Shown here in pieces: positions 17,465-26,592 of a DNA stretch of 64,000 nucleotides (positions are counted from its first letter, which is position 1; each line of letters opens with the position of its first letter). The DNA lies in NCBI GenBank assembly GCA_016699165.1, contig CP064963.1:2666001-2730000 (forward strand). The letters are read 5' to 3'. Position numbers and translations under genes: made by a program. Source of the stretch: Candidatus Melainabacteria bacterium (GTDB taxonomy: Bacteria > Cyanobacteriota > Vampirovibrionia > Obscuribacterales > Obscuribacteraceae). A model generated the notes under the pieces. That model did not search any database. It was not told the DNA's origin and saw only the letters and a program-made list of their open reading frames with translations.

Positions 17465-18044
17465 GGCGGTTTTCCTTTCTATTTAGGGTGTGCGTTTGGT
17501 ATTTAGAAGTTAAAAACGGTGTTGAGAGAATTAAATGGAGGTGCTTATACTCGTAGGTTTAATAGAGTGATTCCCAATTAGATTTTTTGCATAAATCACT
17601 AGCCATAGGAAGAAATAAGGTTATGGCTTAAAACTTTGCGCCGACGAAAGTTAGCACAGCTGCACTAGCTCAGCGATACACTTCTCAACAAAAACAATTT
17701 CTTTCGTTTTGAATATTAACGAAAACGAAAAAAACCAATTCAAACCTAGCCACCACAAGCGGTAGCAAGATTATTTAGAAAAGCTGAAAAACTAAGCATA
17801 TCTTAGAAAAATAGAGTTCATCTATTTGTATAAATACGGTTTTAGTGATGCTCTTATCAGTAGTGTAAGTCATCTTTTTTTCACCCCCATCTGGTTCGTT
17901 TATCCTTTCGGTACTCCAAAATAGCTCTCAACATCGCAGTTTTCGATCGCCACTTTGTGGCAGGAGTTGTTCTGAAGTCTGATGAGGAAACCAAATGGAC
18001 ATTAAACACCCTATATGTGCAACCTACTAAACTGGAGGTGCCCT
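17465..18044. other. Divergent intergenic region
   Basis: 580 AT-rich bases between the EF-hand operon and the YD-repeat gene. No gene seen. Contains a YTAGCR element cluster at 17651-17679. Confidence 0.6.
17651..17679 (+). promoter_or_regulatory. YTAGCR periodic element cluster
   Basis: TTAGCA-CAG-CTGCAC followed by CTAGCT-CAG-CGATAC; two overlapping imperfect copies, 187 nt from the EF-hand gene start and 366 nt from the plus-strand gene. Confidence 0.45.
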
Positions 18045-18587
18045 ATGCGCAAATCCTACGGTAACGCGTATTCCCGCGACTATAAGCTTCAATGTAATGA
18101 GCGTGGTCTGATCGGACTCGTCACTTACCCCGACGGCCGGCTGCGCTTCTTCGAGTACGATTCGGACGGCGTCCCCAACAAGATGACTGACGTCGACTTC
18201 ATCATCCACACTCGCATCAACTCAGATACCTGGCTCACCTGCAAGGGCGAACGCTGGCAAGGCAAGGTCGAGGTGGCCCAGACAGACTCGGATCAGTGCC
18301 TTCCCGGCACCGCCCTTGTCACCAAATACGATGGCGCCTTCGTTGCCAGCGAATCGGTCTATTTCCCGCACGGCATCTGGATCGAAAGCGACTATATGCG
18401 CGATCGGACCGAGATCAAGCGAAGCGTTCAGTTCTTGAACGGCAACAATTTCAACTATTCTCGACACGACCGCAATTCGCTCTGGATGGCGAACGGCGAC
18501 ATGGTCGAAATGCTTCCCGACACCCCATTCGCCTACGCTCTTCCCTGGCTATGCCCCGTCTTCATGGGCACGACTGCGTCGGCTTAG
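18045..18587 (+). CDS. YD-repeat-like hypothetical protein
   Basis: 180 aa, no signal peptide. The N-terminal third contains LVTYPDGRLRFFEYDSDGVP, close to an RHS/YD-repeat unit, followed by a Trp-rich segment (DTWLTCKGERWQGKV) and several DG/NG turns similar in style to the secreted FPDK/DGTT family. Start chosen at 18045 because GGAGGTG lies 5 nt upstream; an earlier in-frame ATG at 18015 has no RBS. Function unknown; perhaps a cytoplasmic relative or partner of the secreted family. Confidence 0.75.
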   Translation: MRKSYGNAYSRDYKLQCNERGLIGLVTYPDGRLRFFEYDSDGVPNKMTDVDFIIHTRINSDTWLTCKGERWQGKVEVAQTDSDQCLPGTALVTKYDGAFVASESVYFPHGIWIESDYMRDRTEIKRSVQFLNGNNFNYSRHDRNSLWMANGDMVEMLPDTPFAYALPWLCPVFMGTTASA

Positions 18588-18617
18588 AGTAGGCGATACA
18601 TTCGCTTCTACACCACG

Positions 18618-18664
18618 GCAGCTACTTTAGGAGTGCAAGATTAACCTCTTGCACTCCTGCTGCT
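18618..18664 (+). terminator. Hairpin after YD-repeat-like gene
   Basis: AGGAGTGCAAGA / TCTTGCACTCCT perfect 12-bp stem; little T tract. Confidence 0.65.
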
Positions 18665-18691
18665 TAGGCAATTTATGTTTGTATCTAAAAT

Positions 18692-18708
18692 TACTAAATG
18701 TTATCGTA
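18692..18708. repeat. 17-nt terminator-distal dyad
   Basis: TACTAAATGTTATCGTA, 35 nt beyond the preceding stem. Confidence 0.45.
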
Positions 18709-18750
18709 AAGTGTTCAAAAACAAATTGGTCAACTGTCCAATTTCAATAC

Positions 18751-18778
18751 CTAGCGCTAGTTACGCAAATTGCTAGCG
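18751..18778 (+). promoter_or_regulatory. YTAGCR periodic element
   Basis: CTAGCG-CTA-GTTACG-CAA followed by GCTAGCG, about 250 nt before the gene at 19028. A TTGACA lies downstream at 18807. Confidence 0.45.
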
Positions 18779-19027
18779 AATCCTCTTCTTGGCAGCCATG
18801 ACTAAGTTGACATATTAGTAAGCCATTATGAACATTTTCTTTGTTTTCTTAATTACCACTTTTTACTAGGGTGAAATTCTCTCTCTTATCTCTCTACAGA
18901 TTTCACTTCAAGAACCGCTAATACTCTGCAAATCTTCATTTCTTTCTCTCGTGTCTAACGAGGAAGGTTTGTACGGTCTTTGCTTCTTGAAACTTGTCTG
19001 AGACATAAAAAAACGAAAGGAACCTCA

Positions 19028-20401
19028 ATGAAACGATCTATCACTATCGTTTTGTCGACCGCCACATTGGCTGTCGCAGTTCTAGCCTTGGGTCTGCACA
19101 AGCAGTCCTCGGCTGATGAAGGAAATTTTCCGGACACCGTGCCGTGGCCGGCAAAGCCGATGTCGAATGTCTTCCTGCCCCCCAAGGGGTCTGGCAAGTC
19201 GTTCATTCTTCAGCGCTTCAAAATGGTTAAAGAGCCCGGGTTCAGCCATGAATGGCGCCAACTCGACTCTGCCACCATCCAGTGGGACGAATCTCACTTG
19301 TCGATAATTGAAGACCAGGATTACCGACGCGACATGTCGGTAAGTAAGAGCGTCAAGCACTTTCCTGGTATCACCATCGAAGACCGAGGTGGCTTGCGCC
19401 GCATCGCTCAATACGATATCGACGGCACCTTCCTCAAGCACCAGGTGTATCGCAAAGACGGCACACTTGAACGCCAGGGAGAATTCGTCAAGAAAAGCGA
19501 CCAGTACGTCCAGACTTATTACTTCGAAGATGGTAAGACCATTCAACGCTCGCGTATCTTCTTTCGGGAGATCAGAACGGAGAACGTCAACATCGAAAAG
19601 GATGGTAAGAGCTGGGTTGAGACAATCTCTATTCCGACCAAGAAATTCAAACTCTTGAAGGAGGAGGTTTTTCAGCGTACCGAAAAAGGCGTCATTCCCG
19701 AATCAGAAGTCTGGTTCATCCAGGGAGGCGGCGGTTATTTCAAGAAGGTTTTCAACGCCGAAGGTCAAAAAATCGGCAGTGTTAGTCAGGGCGCCAATGT
19801 CAAAGAACACGGCGAAATTTACAGCCCCGACGGAAAAAACCTTCTGGTCGAATACGATTTGGCTTATGGCATGCAGCCGGGCACAATGACCTACTTCCGA
19901 TTGGACGGCACCATGTGGCAATCTCGCATGATGGTTCTTGGCGCCACCAACATTCTCATTTACGATGAGACCGGCAAAAAGGTCCTCTACAAGCAGATTT
20001 GGCGTGAACGCCCGTCTGTGGACGGCAAGCCTGCATACAGTATTCTCTCCAGAGTGGAACTGTACGATCCGGTTACTCATGAGCAATCTGTCACCATTAA
20101 CATGGTGAACAACGGATCGCTTATCGACTACGTTTACTACCGCCTACCCAACGGAAAGTTGCTCTACAAATTCCTCGACAAAGATGGCTACATCGTTCGA
20201 ACCGAGTTGCGTAACGGCAACAAGGTGGAAGAAACCGATACATCAAGCGTCAGGGAAAAGCTTTCTTTCAAGGAAGCACTGTTCAAGCGCGACGATCCCA
20301 TTAAGCTCACGGATTACAACTTCAACGATCCACGAGCACCGGCCTGGACTTATGACTATGAAGACCAGGTCTATCCCAAAATCGGCGATTACATTCCGTA
20401 A
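19028..20401 (+). CDS. Secreted protein, FPDK/DGTT-repeat family, copy 4
   Basis: 457 aa. Signal peptide MKRSITIVLSTATLAVAVLA, then GNFPDTVPWPAKP in place of the FPDK motif. The body shows DGTF, KDGTL, EDGKTIQRSRIF and LDGTMW units comparable to copies 1-3. An in-frame start 48 bases upstream is rejected because AAAGGAACC directly precedes the ATG at 19028. Single-gene unit between a YTAGCR element and a strong terminator. Function unknown. Confidence 0.85.
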   Translation: MKRSITIVLSTATLAVAVLALGLHKQSSADEGNFPDTVPWPAKPMSNVFLPPKGSGKSFILQRFKMVKEPGFSHEWRQLDSATIQWDESHLSIIEDQDYRRDMSVSKSVKHFPGITIEDRGGLRRIAQYDIDGTFLKHQVYRKDGTLERQGEFVKKSDQYVQTYYFEDGKTIQRSRIFFREIRTENVNIEKDGKSWVETISIPTKKFKLLKEEVFQRTEKGVIPESEVWFIQGGGGYFKKVFNAEGQKIGSVSQGANVKEHGEIYSPDGKNLLVEYDLAYGMQPGTMTYFRLDGTMWQSRMMVLGATNILIYDETGKKVLYKQIWRERPSVDGKPAYSILSRVELYDPVTHEQSVTINMVNNGSLIDYVYYRLPNGKLLYKFLDKDGYIVRTELRNGNKVEETDTSSVREKLSFKEALFKRDDPIKLTDYNFNDPRAPAWTYDYEDQVYPKIGDYIP

Positions 20402-20415
20402 GTTGGGAAGTTGAG

Positions 20416-20457
20416 AAGCAAGGTCAGGAACACAAATCCTGACTTTGCTTTCTTTTT
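20416..20457 (+). terminator. Intrinsic terminator after copy 4
   Basis: AAGCAAGGTCAGGA / TCCTGACTTTGCTT stem followed by a T-rich run. Confidence 0.85.
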
Positions 20458-20467
20458 CGCACAACGC

Positions 20468-20484
20468 TACTATCAAACCTAATA
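20468..20484. repeat. 17-nt terminator-distal dyad
   Basis: TACTATCAAACCTAATA, 18 nt beyond the stem. Confidence 0.5.
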
Positions 20485-20781
20485 CAGATGTAACACCAAA
20501 GCAACGCATAGCGTCGTTTGGCGAGGGCAACACAAACTTATCCATAAATTACTCCCGAGCTTTAGTTGACGACCTTCACGAGGCTCAGGGGGTTGTCTTT
20601 CACTGCCAAAATAATCGATTCAAAATCAAAAATATAAGTCCTTGGTCTTTAAATGGAATAAGCAAGTCACTAGATTTAGACATCAATATTTTTCTTGCCA
20701 TTTCTGCACTTAGAACCAAAACCTCATTCACCTCTTAACTTGAACCCCCTTCATGTCTCTTCTTGCAAGAAAGGATTCGCC

Positions 20782-21024
20782 ATGAGTTCAAGCACTAAAG
20801 CTGCAATCACCGCTTCTATCGTTCGTCGATCTGGGTCTGGTATTTCTGGTCGCATTCATTTTCAATCGTCTATTTCCCCGCAAGTAATCACCTCAACAGA
20901 TGCTCGCGATGCGCAAGCCAATGCAGGTTATCACCCGCTTGGTTACGACTTCATCGGCTTCTCGTGCCAACAGGTTGAAGGCGGTTATCAGGCAACCTGG
21001 AGTTGTGCTGCAAGCTGCGACTAA
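20782..21024 (+). CDS. Small Ser-rich peptide with Cys-containing C-terminus (possible RiPP precursor)
   Basis: 80 aa. The N-terminal half is Ser/Ile/Arg-rich without Cys; the C-terminal 30 residues start NAGYHPLGYDFIGFSC and end ATWSCAASCD, with three Cys in a C-x13-C-x3-C pattern and many aromatics. This leader/core partition resembles ribosomally made modified peptides, but no modification enzyme is encoded nearby; an S41 peptidase lies 0.85 kb downstream. AAAGGA sits about 7 nt before the ATG, and the gene has its own terminator, both arguing that it is real. An 87-base upstream extension is unlikely. Confidence 0.65.
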   Translation: MSSSTKAAITASIVRRSGSGISGRIHFQSSISPQVITSTDARDAQANAGYHPLGYDFIGFSCQQVEGGYQATWSCAASCD

Positions 21025-21043
21025 ATATTTTTCTGTTTGCATT

Positions 21044-21085
21044 GGCACAGGGGCGAATTTTAAATTCCCCCTGTCGCCTCCTTTT
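21044..21085 (+). terminator. Intrinsic terminator after small peptide gene
   Basis: GGCACAGGGGCGAATTT / AAATTCCCCCTGTCGCC stem followed by CCTTTT. Confidence 0.8.
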
Positions 21086-21097
21086 AATTCGCATTCT

Positions 21098-21114
21098 TGC
21101 TATAAAGCATAGTA
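21098..21114. repeat. 17-nt terminator-distal dyad
   Basis: TGCTATAAAGCATAGTA, 20 nt beyond the stem. Confidence 0.5.
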
Positions 21115-21393
21115 AAAATAAACGTGTTCAGTTCACTCATCTCTGAAAGCCCTGCAGGGGCGTCACTTATAGTAGACACCGTAGACGATCCGGCACATTT
21201 TAACCGTCAAAACCAAATGAATTTGGCCCATTAACAGTCCATTTCGGCCGATTTATCAACGTCGGTTGGTATAATGATGCTATTCAAGAAAAGTCACTTA
21301 AATCATACAGCAAAGATTCAGACTGATACCGCTTTTAGTATCATCCCAGCAGGTTCGAACCAAGTAGATAGTCTAGTGTAGTGAAAAGACAAT

Positions 21394-21768
21394 ATGGCAA
21401 GCCGCGTCCTAATAATTGGTGATGATGCCAATCTCACAGACTTTTTGATTGCAAGAATCAAAGAGTACGGTTTGGAAGTTGAATGCGCCATAAACACGAA
21501 CGAGGCGATGGATTTTTTGTTTCAAAACAATTACAGCTTGATCTTTATGGACATGCAAACTCCCGGCTTGAGCGGTTATAGCCTTGGTAGTTCTATTCGC
21601 AAGTTCGAACATTACAAAGCGAAACTGGCAGTGCCAATCATTGCTATATGCGAATCTCCAGACGAATCAAAATGTTTGACCAGCGGTATTAACCTATGCA
21701 TATCCAAGCCTTTATCAGCTGAAAAACTCTCAGACTCAGTATCTAAACTGCTTCCCCACAGGGTCTAG
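21394..21768 (+). CDS. Stand-alone response-regulator receiver domain
   Basis: 124-aa CheY-like receiver with no output domain. Acidic pair Asp 10/Asp 11, phospho-acceptor Asp 53 (LIFMDMQTPG) and Lys 105 (ISKPLS) are present. The usual Thr/Ser after strand 4 is Cys 86 (PIIAICES), a residue change at the switch position. No kinase is encoded nearby. AT-rich codon use, unlike the G+C-richer neighbours upstream. Probably a phosphorelay or motility intermediate; role not shown by context. Confidence 0.88.
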   Translation: MASRVLIIGDDANLTDFLIARIKEYGLEVECAINTNEAMDFLFQNNYSLIFMDMQTPGLSGYSLGSSIRKFEHYKAKLAVPIIAICESPDESKCLTSGINLCISKPLSAEKLSDSVSKLLPHRV

Positions 21769-21878
21769 ATCTAGGCAGATTTTTCACTTCGTGCAATAGT
21801 AGTTATAGGCAGTCTTCGCAAATGCTGTCTGGAAGCCAACTGTATCACCTAATTAGTAGAAAAGGCGCGTAACACCTG

Positions 21879-22892
21879 TTGCGCCATCAAGGTTTGGACT
21901 CTTTGAAATTTTGGACCAGATCACCGTTAACATCAACGGTCAGACTTGTTGTTCTGACAGTGATCCTGAATTTATTTAGTTCTAGCGTCCCTGTTGCCAG
22001 TGAGGATATCTCGCCATATATAAGAACTTATGACGAGGTCTGGCAATTAGTTGATGAACACTTCCTTTTCAGAGATCGTTTAAAAGGATGGACAAACTGG
22101 CGCCATAGATTCGATTCTGAATTAACTGACAAAGAACAGCTCGACCAGTCAATTGCAGCCATGCTTGGATCTTTAAAAGACACCTACACTTTTTATAGAG
22201 ACAGCGATGCCACCACGGCTAGACGGGCACTAGATAACGAAAAAGATGTAGTTACATATAAAAAATTAGCAGACCGAATTGGATATATTCGCATTTCTGG
22301 ATTCTGCTCCAAGCTCTGTATTCGAGAATTGAGCGTCGCTTTGACAAATCTCAAGGACTGTCAGGGATATATTTTGGACTTGCAGGACAATAGCGGAGGA
22401 TGCGTTGATATTGCTTTTGAATCGTTCGCTCTATTCAGTCCCCAGGGCGATTTCGTTTCAATGAAAGGTACAAGCGTGGGCGAATCAAGCCCGGAAAAAT
22501 GGTATTTAGAAAAAAACAAAGCTCTAATAGAATCAGATGGAGACGTAGCAGAATCGCTCAGATTGCCGAACTACACCGGCAACAAACCACTTGTTGTACT
22601 GATTAATGAAAACACGCGCTCCGCCGCAGAGATGCTGGCTGGAGCACTGCAAGACAATGGCAGAGCAATTTTACTTGGCAGACAATCTTTTGGAAAAGGA
22701 ATTGTGCAACGAGTATGGGACTTGCCCGACAACACCTCAGTCAAGATTTCATCAGCTTATTACTACTTGCCCCTGGGAAGGGCAATTCATGGAGTGGGAG
22801 TCAAACCAGACATAGTAGTAGACAAAGAGCCGCTTCTAGACAAAGCGAGTACTTTGATTAGGTCAAAACAAATTGCCAAAATAGGCAACTAA
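21879..22892 (+). CDS. S41-family (C-terminal processing) peptidase without PDZ
   Basis: 337 aa. Signal anchor at about residues 20-42, then an N-terminal helical cap and the S41 core: catalytic Ser 248 in NTRSAAEMLAGALQDNG and Lys 273 in SFGKGIVQ, 25 apart as expected, plus GVGVKPDIVV. No PDZ domain is inserted between cap and core, unlike CtpA/Prc; two Cys near 143-147 sit where it would be. The start is uncertain: TTG at 21879 is the longest; TTG at 21903 follows an AAGG at a better distance. Expected to trim C-termini of exported proteins. Its stop lies three bases from the convergent proS stop. Confidence 0.85.
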   Translation: MRHQGLDSLKFWTRSPLTSTVRLVVLTVILNLFSSSVPVASEDISPYIRTYDEVWQLVDEHFLFRDRLKGWTNWRHRFDSELTDKEQLDQSIAAMLGSLKDTYTFYRDSDATTARRALDNEKDVVTYKKLADRIGYIRISGFCSKLCIRELSVALTNLKDCQGYILDLQDNSGGCVDIAFESFALFSPQGDFVSMKGTSVGESSPEKWYLEKNKALIESDGDVAESLRLPNYTGNKPLVVLINENTRSAAEMLAGALQDNGRAILLGRQSFGKGIVQRVWDLPDNTSVKISSAYYYLPLGRAIHGVGVKPDIVVDKEPLLDKASTLIRSKQIAKIGN

Positions 22893-22894
22893 TT

Positions 22895-24367
22895 TTAGTA
22901 GGCTCTGCCAAAAACCACTTTGCGTGAGGTTTCACGCCCGGTATAGAGACACTTGCCGCTTTCAATTGCATGTCCTTCTTTGTGAAAAGGAATAGTTCTG
23001 ATTGTGGCTTTAGTTTCGTCTTTGATTTTACCTTCGTCTTGGGTGGTCCCGTCCCAGAAAGCTTCTACAAAGACGTTTTTGTCTTTGAGAGTGGCCTTAA
23101 GCTCGTCATAGGTATTAACTTTGACAGTGTTTTTAGAACGAAATTCTAGTGCTCGATTAAAAATACTCTTCTGAATAGTGATCATCAGTCCAGACAATTC
23201 GTTGCTCAAACTAGCAAGGGCCAGGTTGCGAATTTTCTCTCCTGTGTCACGACGAGCCAACTCAACTACATTATTGGCCATGTCTTTGGGACCGATATTG
23301 AGACGAACAGGAACTCCCTTCTGCTCCCAATAATTGAATTTAAATCCAGGAGTGAGATTGTCGCGATCGTCCAAGTGAACGCGGAAATCTTCTTTGAGAG
23401 TGCCAAAGACAGACTTACAATATTCAAGTACCTTTGTGCGCTCTTCATCCGATTTGTAGATAGGAACAATCACAATTTGAATAGGAGCAATTCTGGGCGG
23501 CAGAATGAGACCTTTATCGTCGCCATGACCAAGCACAACGGCTCCTACCAAACGAGTAGAAGCCCCCCAACTGGTTTGATAAGCATGTTCAAGTTGACCT
23601 TCGGTATTCTGGAATTGAATCTCGAATGCCTTGGCGAAATTTTGACCAAGATAATGAGAAGTGCCTGCTTGCAGAGCCTTACCATCGCGCATCATGGCTT
23701 CGATACAATAAGTGCGAACTGCTCCAGCAAAACGCTCGCGCTCTGTCTTCTCACCGGTCAAGACTGGCAATGCAAGCCACTCTTCTGACAAAACGCGATA
23801 GCACTCAAGCATTTTCATCGCTTCTTCTTCGGCTTCTTGCGCGGTTGCATGCGCAGTATGCCCTTCTTGCCACAAAAACTCGGTAGTACGCAAAAATAGC
23901 CTGGTACGCATTTCCCAACGAACAACATTAGCCCATTGATTAATGAGAATAGGCAAATCGCGCCAGGATTGGACCCATTTTGCAAACATGTGATTTATGA
24001 TGGTTTCAGAAGTTGGACGCACGATGTAGGGCTCTTCCAATTTCTTGCCGCCACCATGAGTAACAACGGCACATTCTGGGGCAAATCCTTCAACGTGCTC
24101 TTTTTCTTTGTTCAGAAAAGATTCGGGAATGAAAAGTGGAAAATAGGCATTTTGGTGACCCGTGTCCTTGATCATTTTGTCGAGCGCTTTTTGAATGTGT
24201 TCCCAAAGGGCATATCCATATGGTCTGATCACCATACAGCCTTTGACTGGCGCATAATCTGCCAGCTCAGACTCGATTATAGTTTTGGTGTACCAGGCGG
24301 AACGGTCATCGGCGCCGTCTTCACGTTCCATTTGCTCTTGATCCAAGGTATTTTCCTTGACTTCCAT
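22895..24367 (-). CDS. proS: Prolyl-tRNA synthetase (ProS type 3, eukaryote/archaea-like)
   Basis: Charges tRNA-Pro with proline in the cytoplasm. 490 aa, without the editing insertion found in the typical bacterial type, and with the C-terminal zinc-binding-like domain ending GRAY, as in the eukaryote-like form. Class II motifs: motif 2 RWEMRTRLFLRTTEF and motif 3 GASTRLVGAVVLGHGDDKGL; PTSETI for proline binding. ATG at 24367 preferred over a TTG 15 bases upstream because GAGG lies 7 nt before it. Divergent from the DUF4388 gene across 100 bp. Confidence 0.95.
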   Translation of the reverse strand: MEVKENTLDQEQMEREDGADDRSAWYTKTIIESELADYAPVKGCMVIRPYGYALWEHIQKALDKMIKDTGHQNAYFPLFIPESFLNKEKEHVEGFAPECAVVTHGGGKKLEEPYIVRPTSETIINHMFAKWVQSWRDLPILINQWANVVRWEMRTRLFLRTTEFLWQEGHTAHATAQEAEEEAMKMLECYRVLSEEWLALPVLTGEKTERERFAGAVRTYCIEAMMRDGKALQAGTSHYLGQNFAKAFEIQFQNTEGQLEHAYQTSWGASTRLVGAVVLGHGDDKGLILPPRIAPIQIVIVPIYKSDEERTKVLEYCKSVFGTLKEDFRVHLDDRDNLTPGFKFNYWEQKGVPVRLNIGPKDMANNVVELARRDTGEKIRNLALASLSNELSGLMITIQKSIFNRALEFRSKNTVKVNTYDELKATLKDKNVFVEAFWDGTTQDEGKIKDETKATIRTIPFHKEGHAIESGKCLYTGRETSRKVVFGRAY

Positions 24368-24467
24368 TTTGAAGCCTCGCAATTTTCGGGTATAAAACAG
24401 GCAATAGTTATACTAATAAGTGACTCTGAGCACAACCTCGCCACTTCTTATTGATAAGGCAAGTAAC

Positions 24468-25721
24468 ATGCAACTCTCCGGCGACCTCACAAAAGTAAGC
24501 GTTCCAAATCTATTGCAGTTGGTGCGAACTGGTGCATTGACTGGAATAATCGCTTTCAACAAAGACATGAATTCAGCAACCGTAATGGTCGACAATGGCT
24601 ATCCATGCCATGCTGAAGCAGAAGGTCAGCAGGGACTGGAAGCGCTTTTGGAATTGTTTTTGTGGAATGCAGGCTCGTTTGCTTTCAACGAAGAAGACGC
24701 CAATTACATTTCGGTCTGTACTGATTTTGAGCTGACTAAATGCACTCTGGAGTACATTCTCAAAGAAGGTATGCATTATGTAGAGAGCAAGAAATTTCTT
24801 GAAGACATCGGCGTCTCGATGCATTCAATTTTAAAACCGATTGAGAAAACAAAAAAGATTCACCCGCCAGAAATGTCTTTACTCGACGGCAAGAAAACGC
24901 TCCAGGACGCACTTGGTCCGCTCAATTTATCTAAGTCAATGTTTGTCACTACCGTTGCTGACTGGATCATGGACGAATTAGCCGAGCCAGTTTCGCTTGG
25001 TGCAAACAAAGCCGAAGCTGTAAATCAGTCAGATACAGTCCCCGGACAGAATCAAAGATCAGGCGAATTGAAAGATGTGGAATCTATTAGGTTGCCACCA
25101 TGGGTGGTAGCGCGCTTACGTCAAGAAAATAGTAATATTTCCAAAGCGATTGAAAACATGGTTGTCTGGACAGATAGAGCTAAAATATGGCTCTATCAGC
25201 TTGAAGGCGATTTTGGCAAAATACGCTCCGTATTAGATCGCGAACAACCAGGAGCAATTTCTGCTCTACCATCCCAAACGGCTCTTGGACCTGCATCCGG
25301 CACCGAATACGGTGACGTACTCACTTTTACTGACGATATGGAAAACTATCCAGAATGCGGATCGGCTTCAGTCGACACCGATGAACCGGCTGAGATGCAA
25401 GAAGATCTATCTAGTTCTATTCCAGGTTCCATGCCTGCCTCTATGCCACCTGCCATGCCCTTTAGTCAAGATTCTTATTTGCAAGGCAGTGGTGGATACT
25501 CATACGGTTATGGCTCGGGAATGAGCAGCCTTGGCTACTTAGGGCAAGGTCGCAGCAATTTTTCTTCCTTTGGCGGAATGCGCAGACATTCCTATTCATC
25601 TGATGCCACAATGTTCAGTCTAGACCATCGCTCATACGACAAAGACGTTATGAGTAATCAAAGACAGCCTGAATTGCCTCATATGGAAGTCGTTTACGAC
25701 AGTGACGACGGTGGATTGTAA
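24468..25721 (+). CDS. DUF4388 (PATAN-like) domain protein with Gly/Ser-rich tail
   Basis: 417 aa. The N-terminal 100 residues are a DUF4388/PATAN domain (MQLSGDLTKVSVPNLLQLVRTG, TGIIAF, GSFAFNE), typical of PatA-like response-regulator partners in cyanobacteria and delta-proteobacteria. A helical middle part follows, then a low-complexity tail with Met/Pro repeats and Gly/Tyr/Ser-rich stretches. No receiver domain is present here; the lone receiver at 21394 could be a partner but that is conjecture. ATG at 24468 has AAGG about 9 nt upstream; an in-frame GTG at 24420 is less likely. Confidence 0.8.
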   Translation: MQLSGDLTKVSVPNLLQLVRTGALTGIIAFNKDMNSATVMVDNGYPCHAEAEGQQGLEALLELFLWNAGSFAFNEEDANYISVCTDFELTKCTLEYILKEGMHYVESKKFLEDIGVSMHSILKPIEKTKKIHPPEMSLLDGKKTLQDALGPLNLSKSMFVTTVADWIMDELAEPVSLGANKAEAVNQSDTVPGQNQRSGELKDVESIRLPPWVVARLRQENSNISKAIENMVVWTDRAKIWLYQLEGDFGKIRSVLDREQPGAISALPSQTALGPASGTEYGDVLTFTDDMENYPECGSASVDTDEPAEMQEDLSSSIPGSMPASMPPAMPFSQDSYLQGSGGYSYGYGSGMSSLGYLGQGRSNFSSFGGMRRHSYSSDATMFSLDHRSYDKDVMSNQRQPELPHMEVVYDSDDGGL

Positions 25722-25729
25722 TTGTTAGA

Positions 25730-26587
25730 TCAAGGCTTAGATTTAACTGGGCTTATGACATTGGTTGGCATCAGACGACTTTTTTCCAAACCTAGCTCAT
25801 AGCCCTGGTTTTGCTTAATTGTCTGAGCGTTAATATAATGCTTAGTCAAATCCAAAATTGTTACTTTAGACGAATCAAGATCTTTCATTTCGTGCAGTTC
25901 AGATGGGCTATGTCCCGACAACACGCAATACAAGCTCACCGCCGCCGTCCAGTCATACAAGTCATTTACAAATACAAGACTAGGTTCGACTTTATTTTCT
26001 TTTGCTGTTTCTTGAGCGAAAATAAATCCGTCCGACGCTGGCGCGATGAGAATACCAAGTCTTTGTGCCAATTTGCGCGACATTGCGCTTATCACTTCCT
26101 GTCTAATTTTTAGAGATTGATCTCCGATCAATTTTACAGTTTCATCAATAGGCAAAGCTAAAAGAACAACTCTTGCCCCTCTGGCCTTACACTGGGCCGC
26201 TACTCGCTTAAGACGCTCTAGCCACTCAATTGGTTTTTGATGAAAATCAAGACCCGACATTTCTAAAATAACAAAATCCCATTCCTTGCGCGAAGCTAAA
26301 GTAGTCTTCAGTTCTTCGTCATTACCCGACAGGCTGATTTCAAGCTTTCTTTCTTGCCTTGAATCGACAGCCATGGACGAGACCATTTTTGAAATATTTT
26401 GCAATTCTTTATTTTGACCGGACAAAATTAGATGGACAGGAGCGTTCGCTACTTTCACCTTATTCTGGTTATTAAAATAATCGGTCAACACTCCAAAGAC
26501 CCAGGTCGACAAAGCAACCACAGCAAGCACAATTGCCGCCCAGATATAGGGTGGTATTCGCTGTAACAATGGGCTTTCTTCACTCAT
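25730..26587 (-). CDS. Single-pass membrane protein with SGNH-like domain (tentative)
   Basis: 285 aa: one N-terminal membrane helix (about residues 15-37), then an alternating alpha/beta domain. Segments WDFVILEMSGLDF, ARVVLLALPIDE and NDLYDWTAAV are spaced like blocks of SGNH/GDSL-type proteins, but the first catalytic block (GDS) is absent, so enzymatic activity is doubtful. It starts five bases after the btpA-family stop, so the two are co-transcribed and probably co-translated. Function unknown. Confidence 0.7.
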   Translation of the reverse strand: MSEESPLLQRIPPYIWAAIVLAVVALSTWVFGVLTDYFNNQNKVKVANAPVHLILSGQNKELQNISKMVSSMAVDSRQERKLEISLSGNDEELKTTLASRKEWDFVILEMSGLDFHQKPIEWLERLKRVAAQCKARGARVVLLALPIDETVKLIGDQSLKIRQEVISAMSRKLAQRLGILIAPASDGFIFAQETAKENKVEPSLVFVNDLYDWTAAVSLYCVLSGHSPSELHEMKDLDSSKVTILDLTKHYINAQTIKQNQGYELGLEKSRLMPTNVISPVKSKP

Positions 26588-26592
26588 TATAA

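Noticed and set aside
21350..21365. A GGTTCGAACC stretch like a tRNA T-arm
   Set aside because: No acceptor stem, D-arm or anticodon arm can be folded around it; taken as chance.
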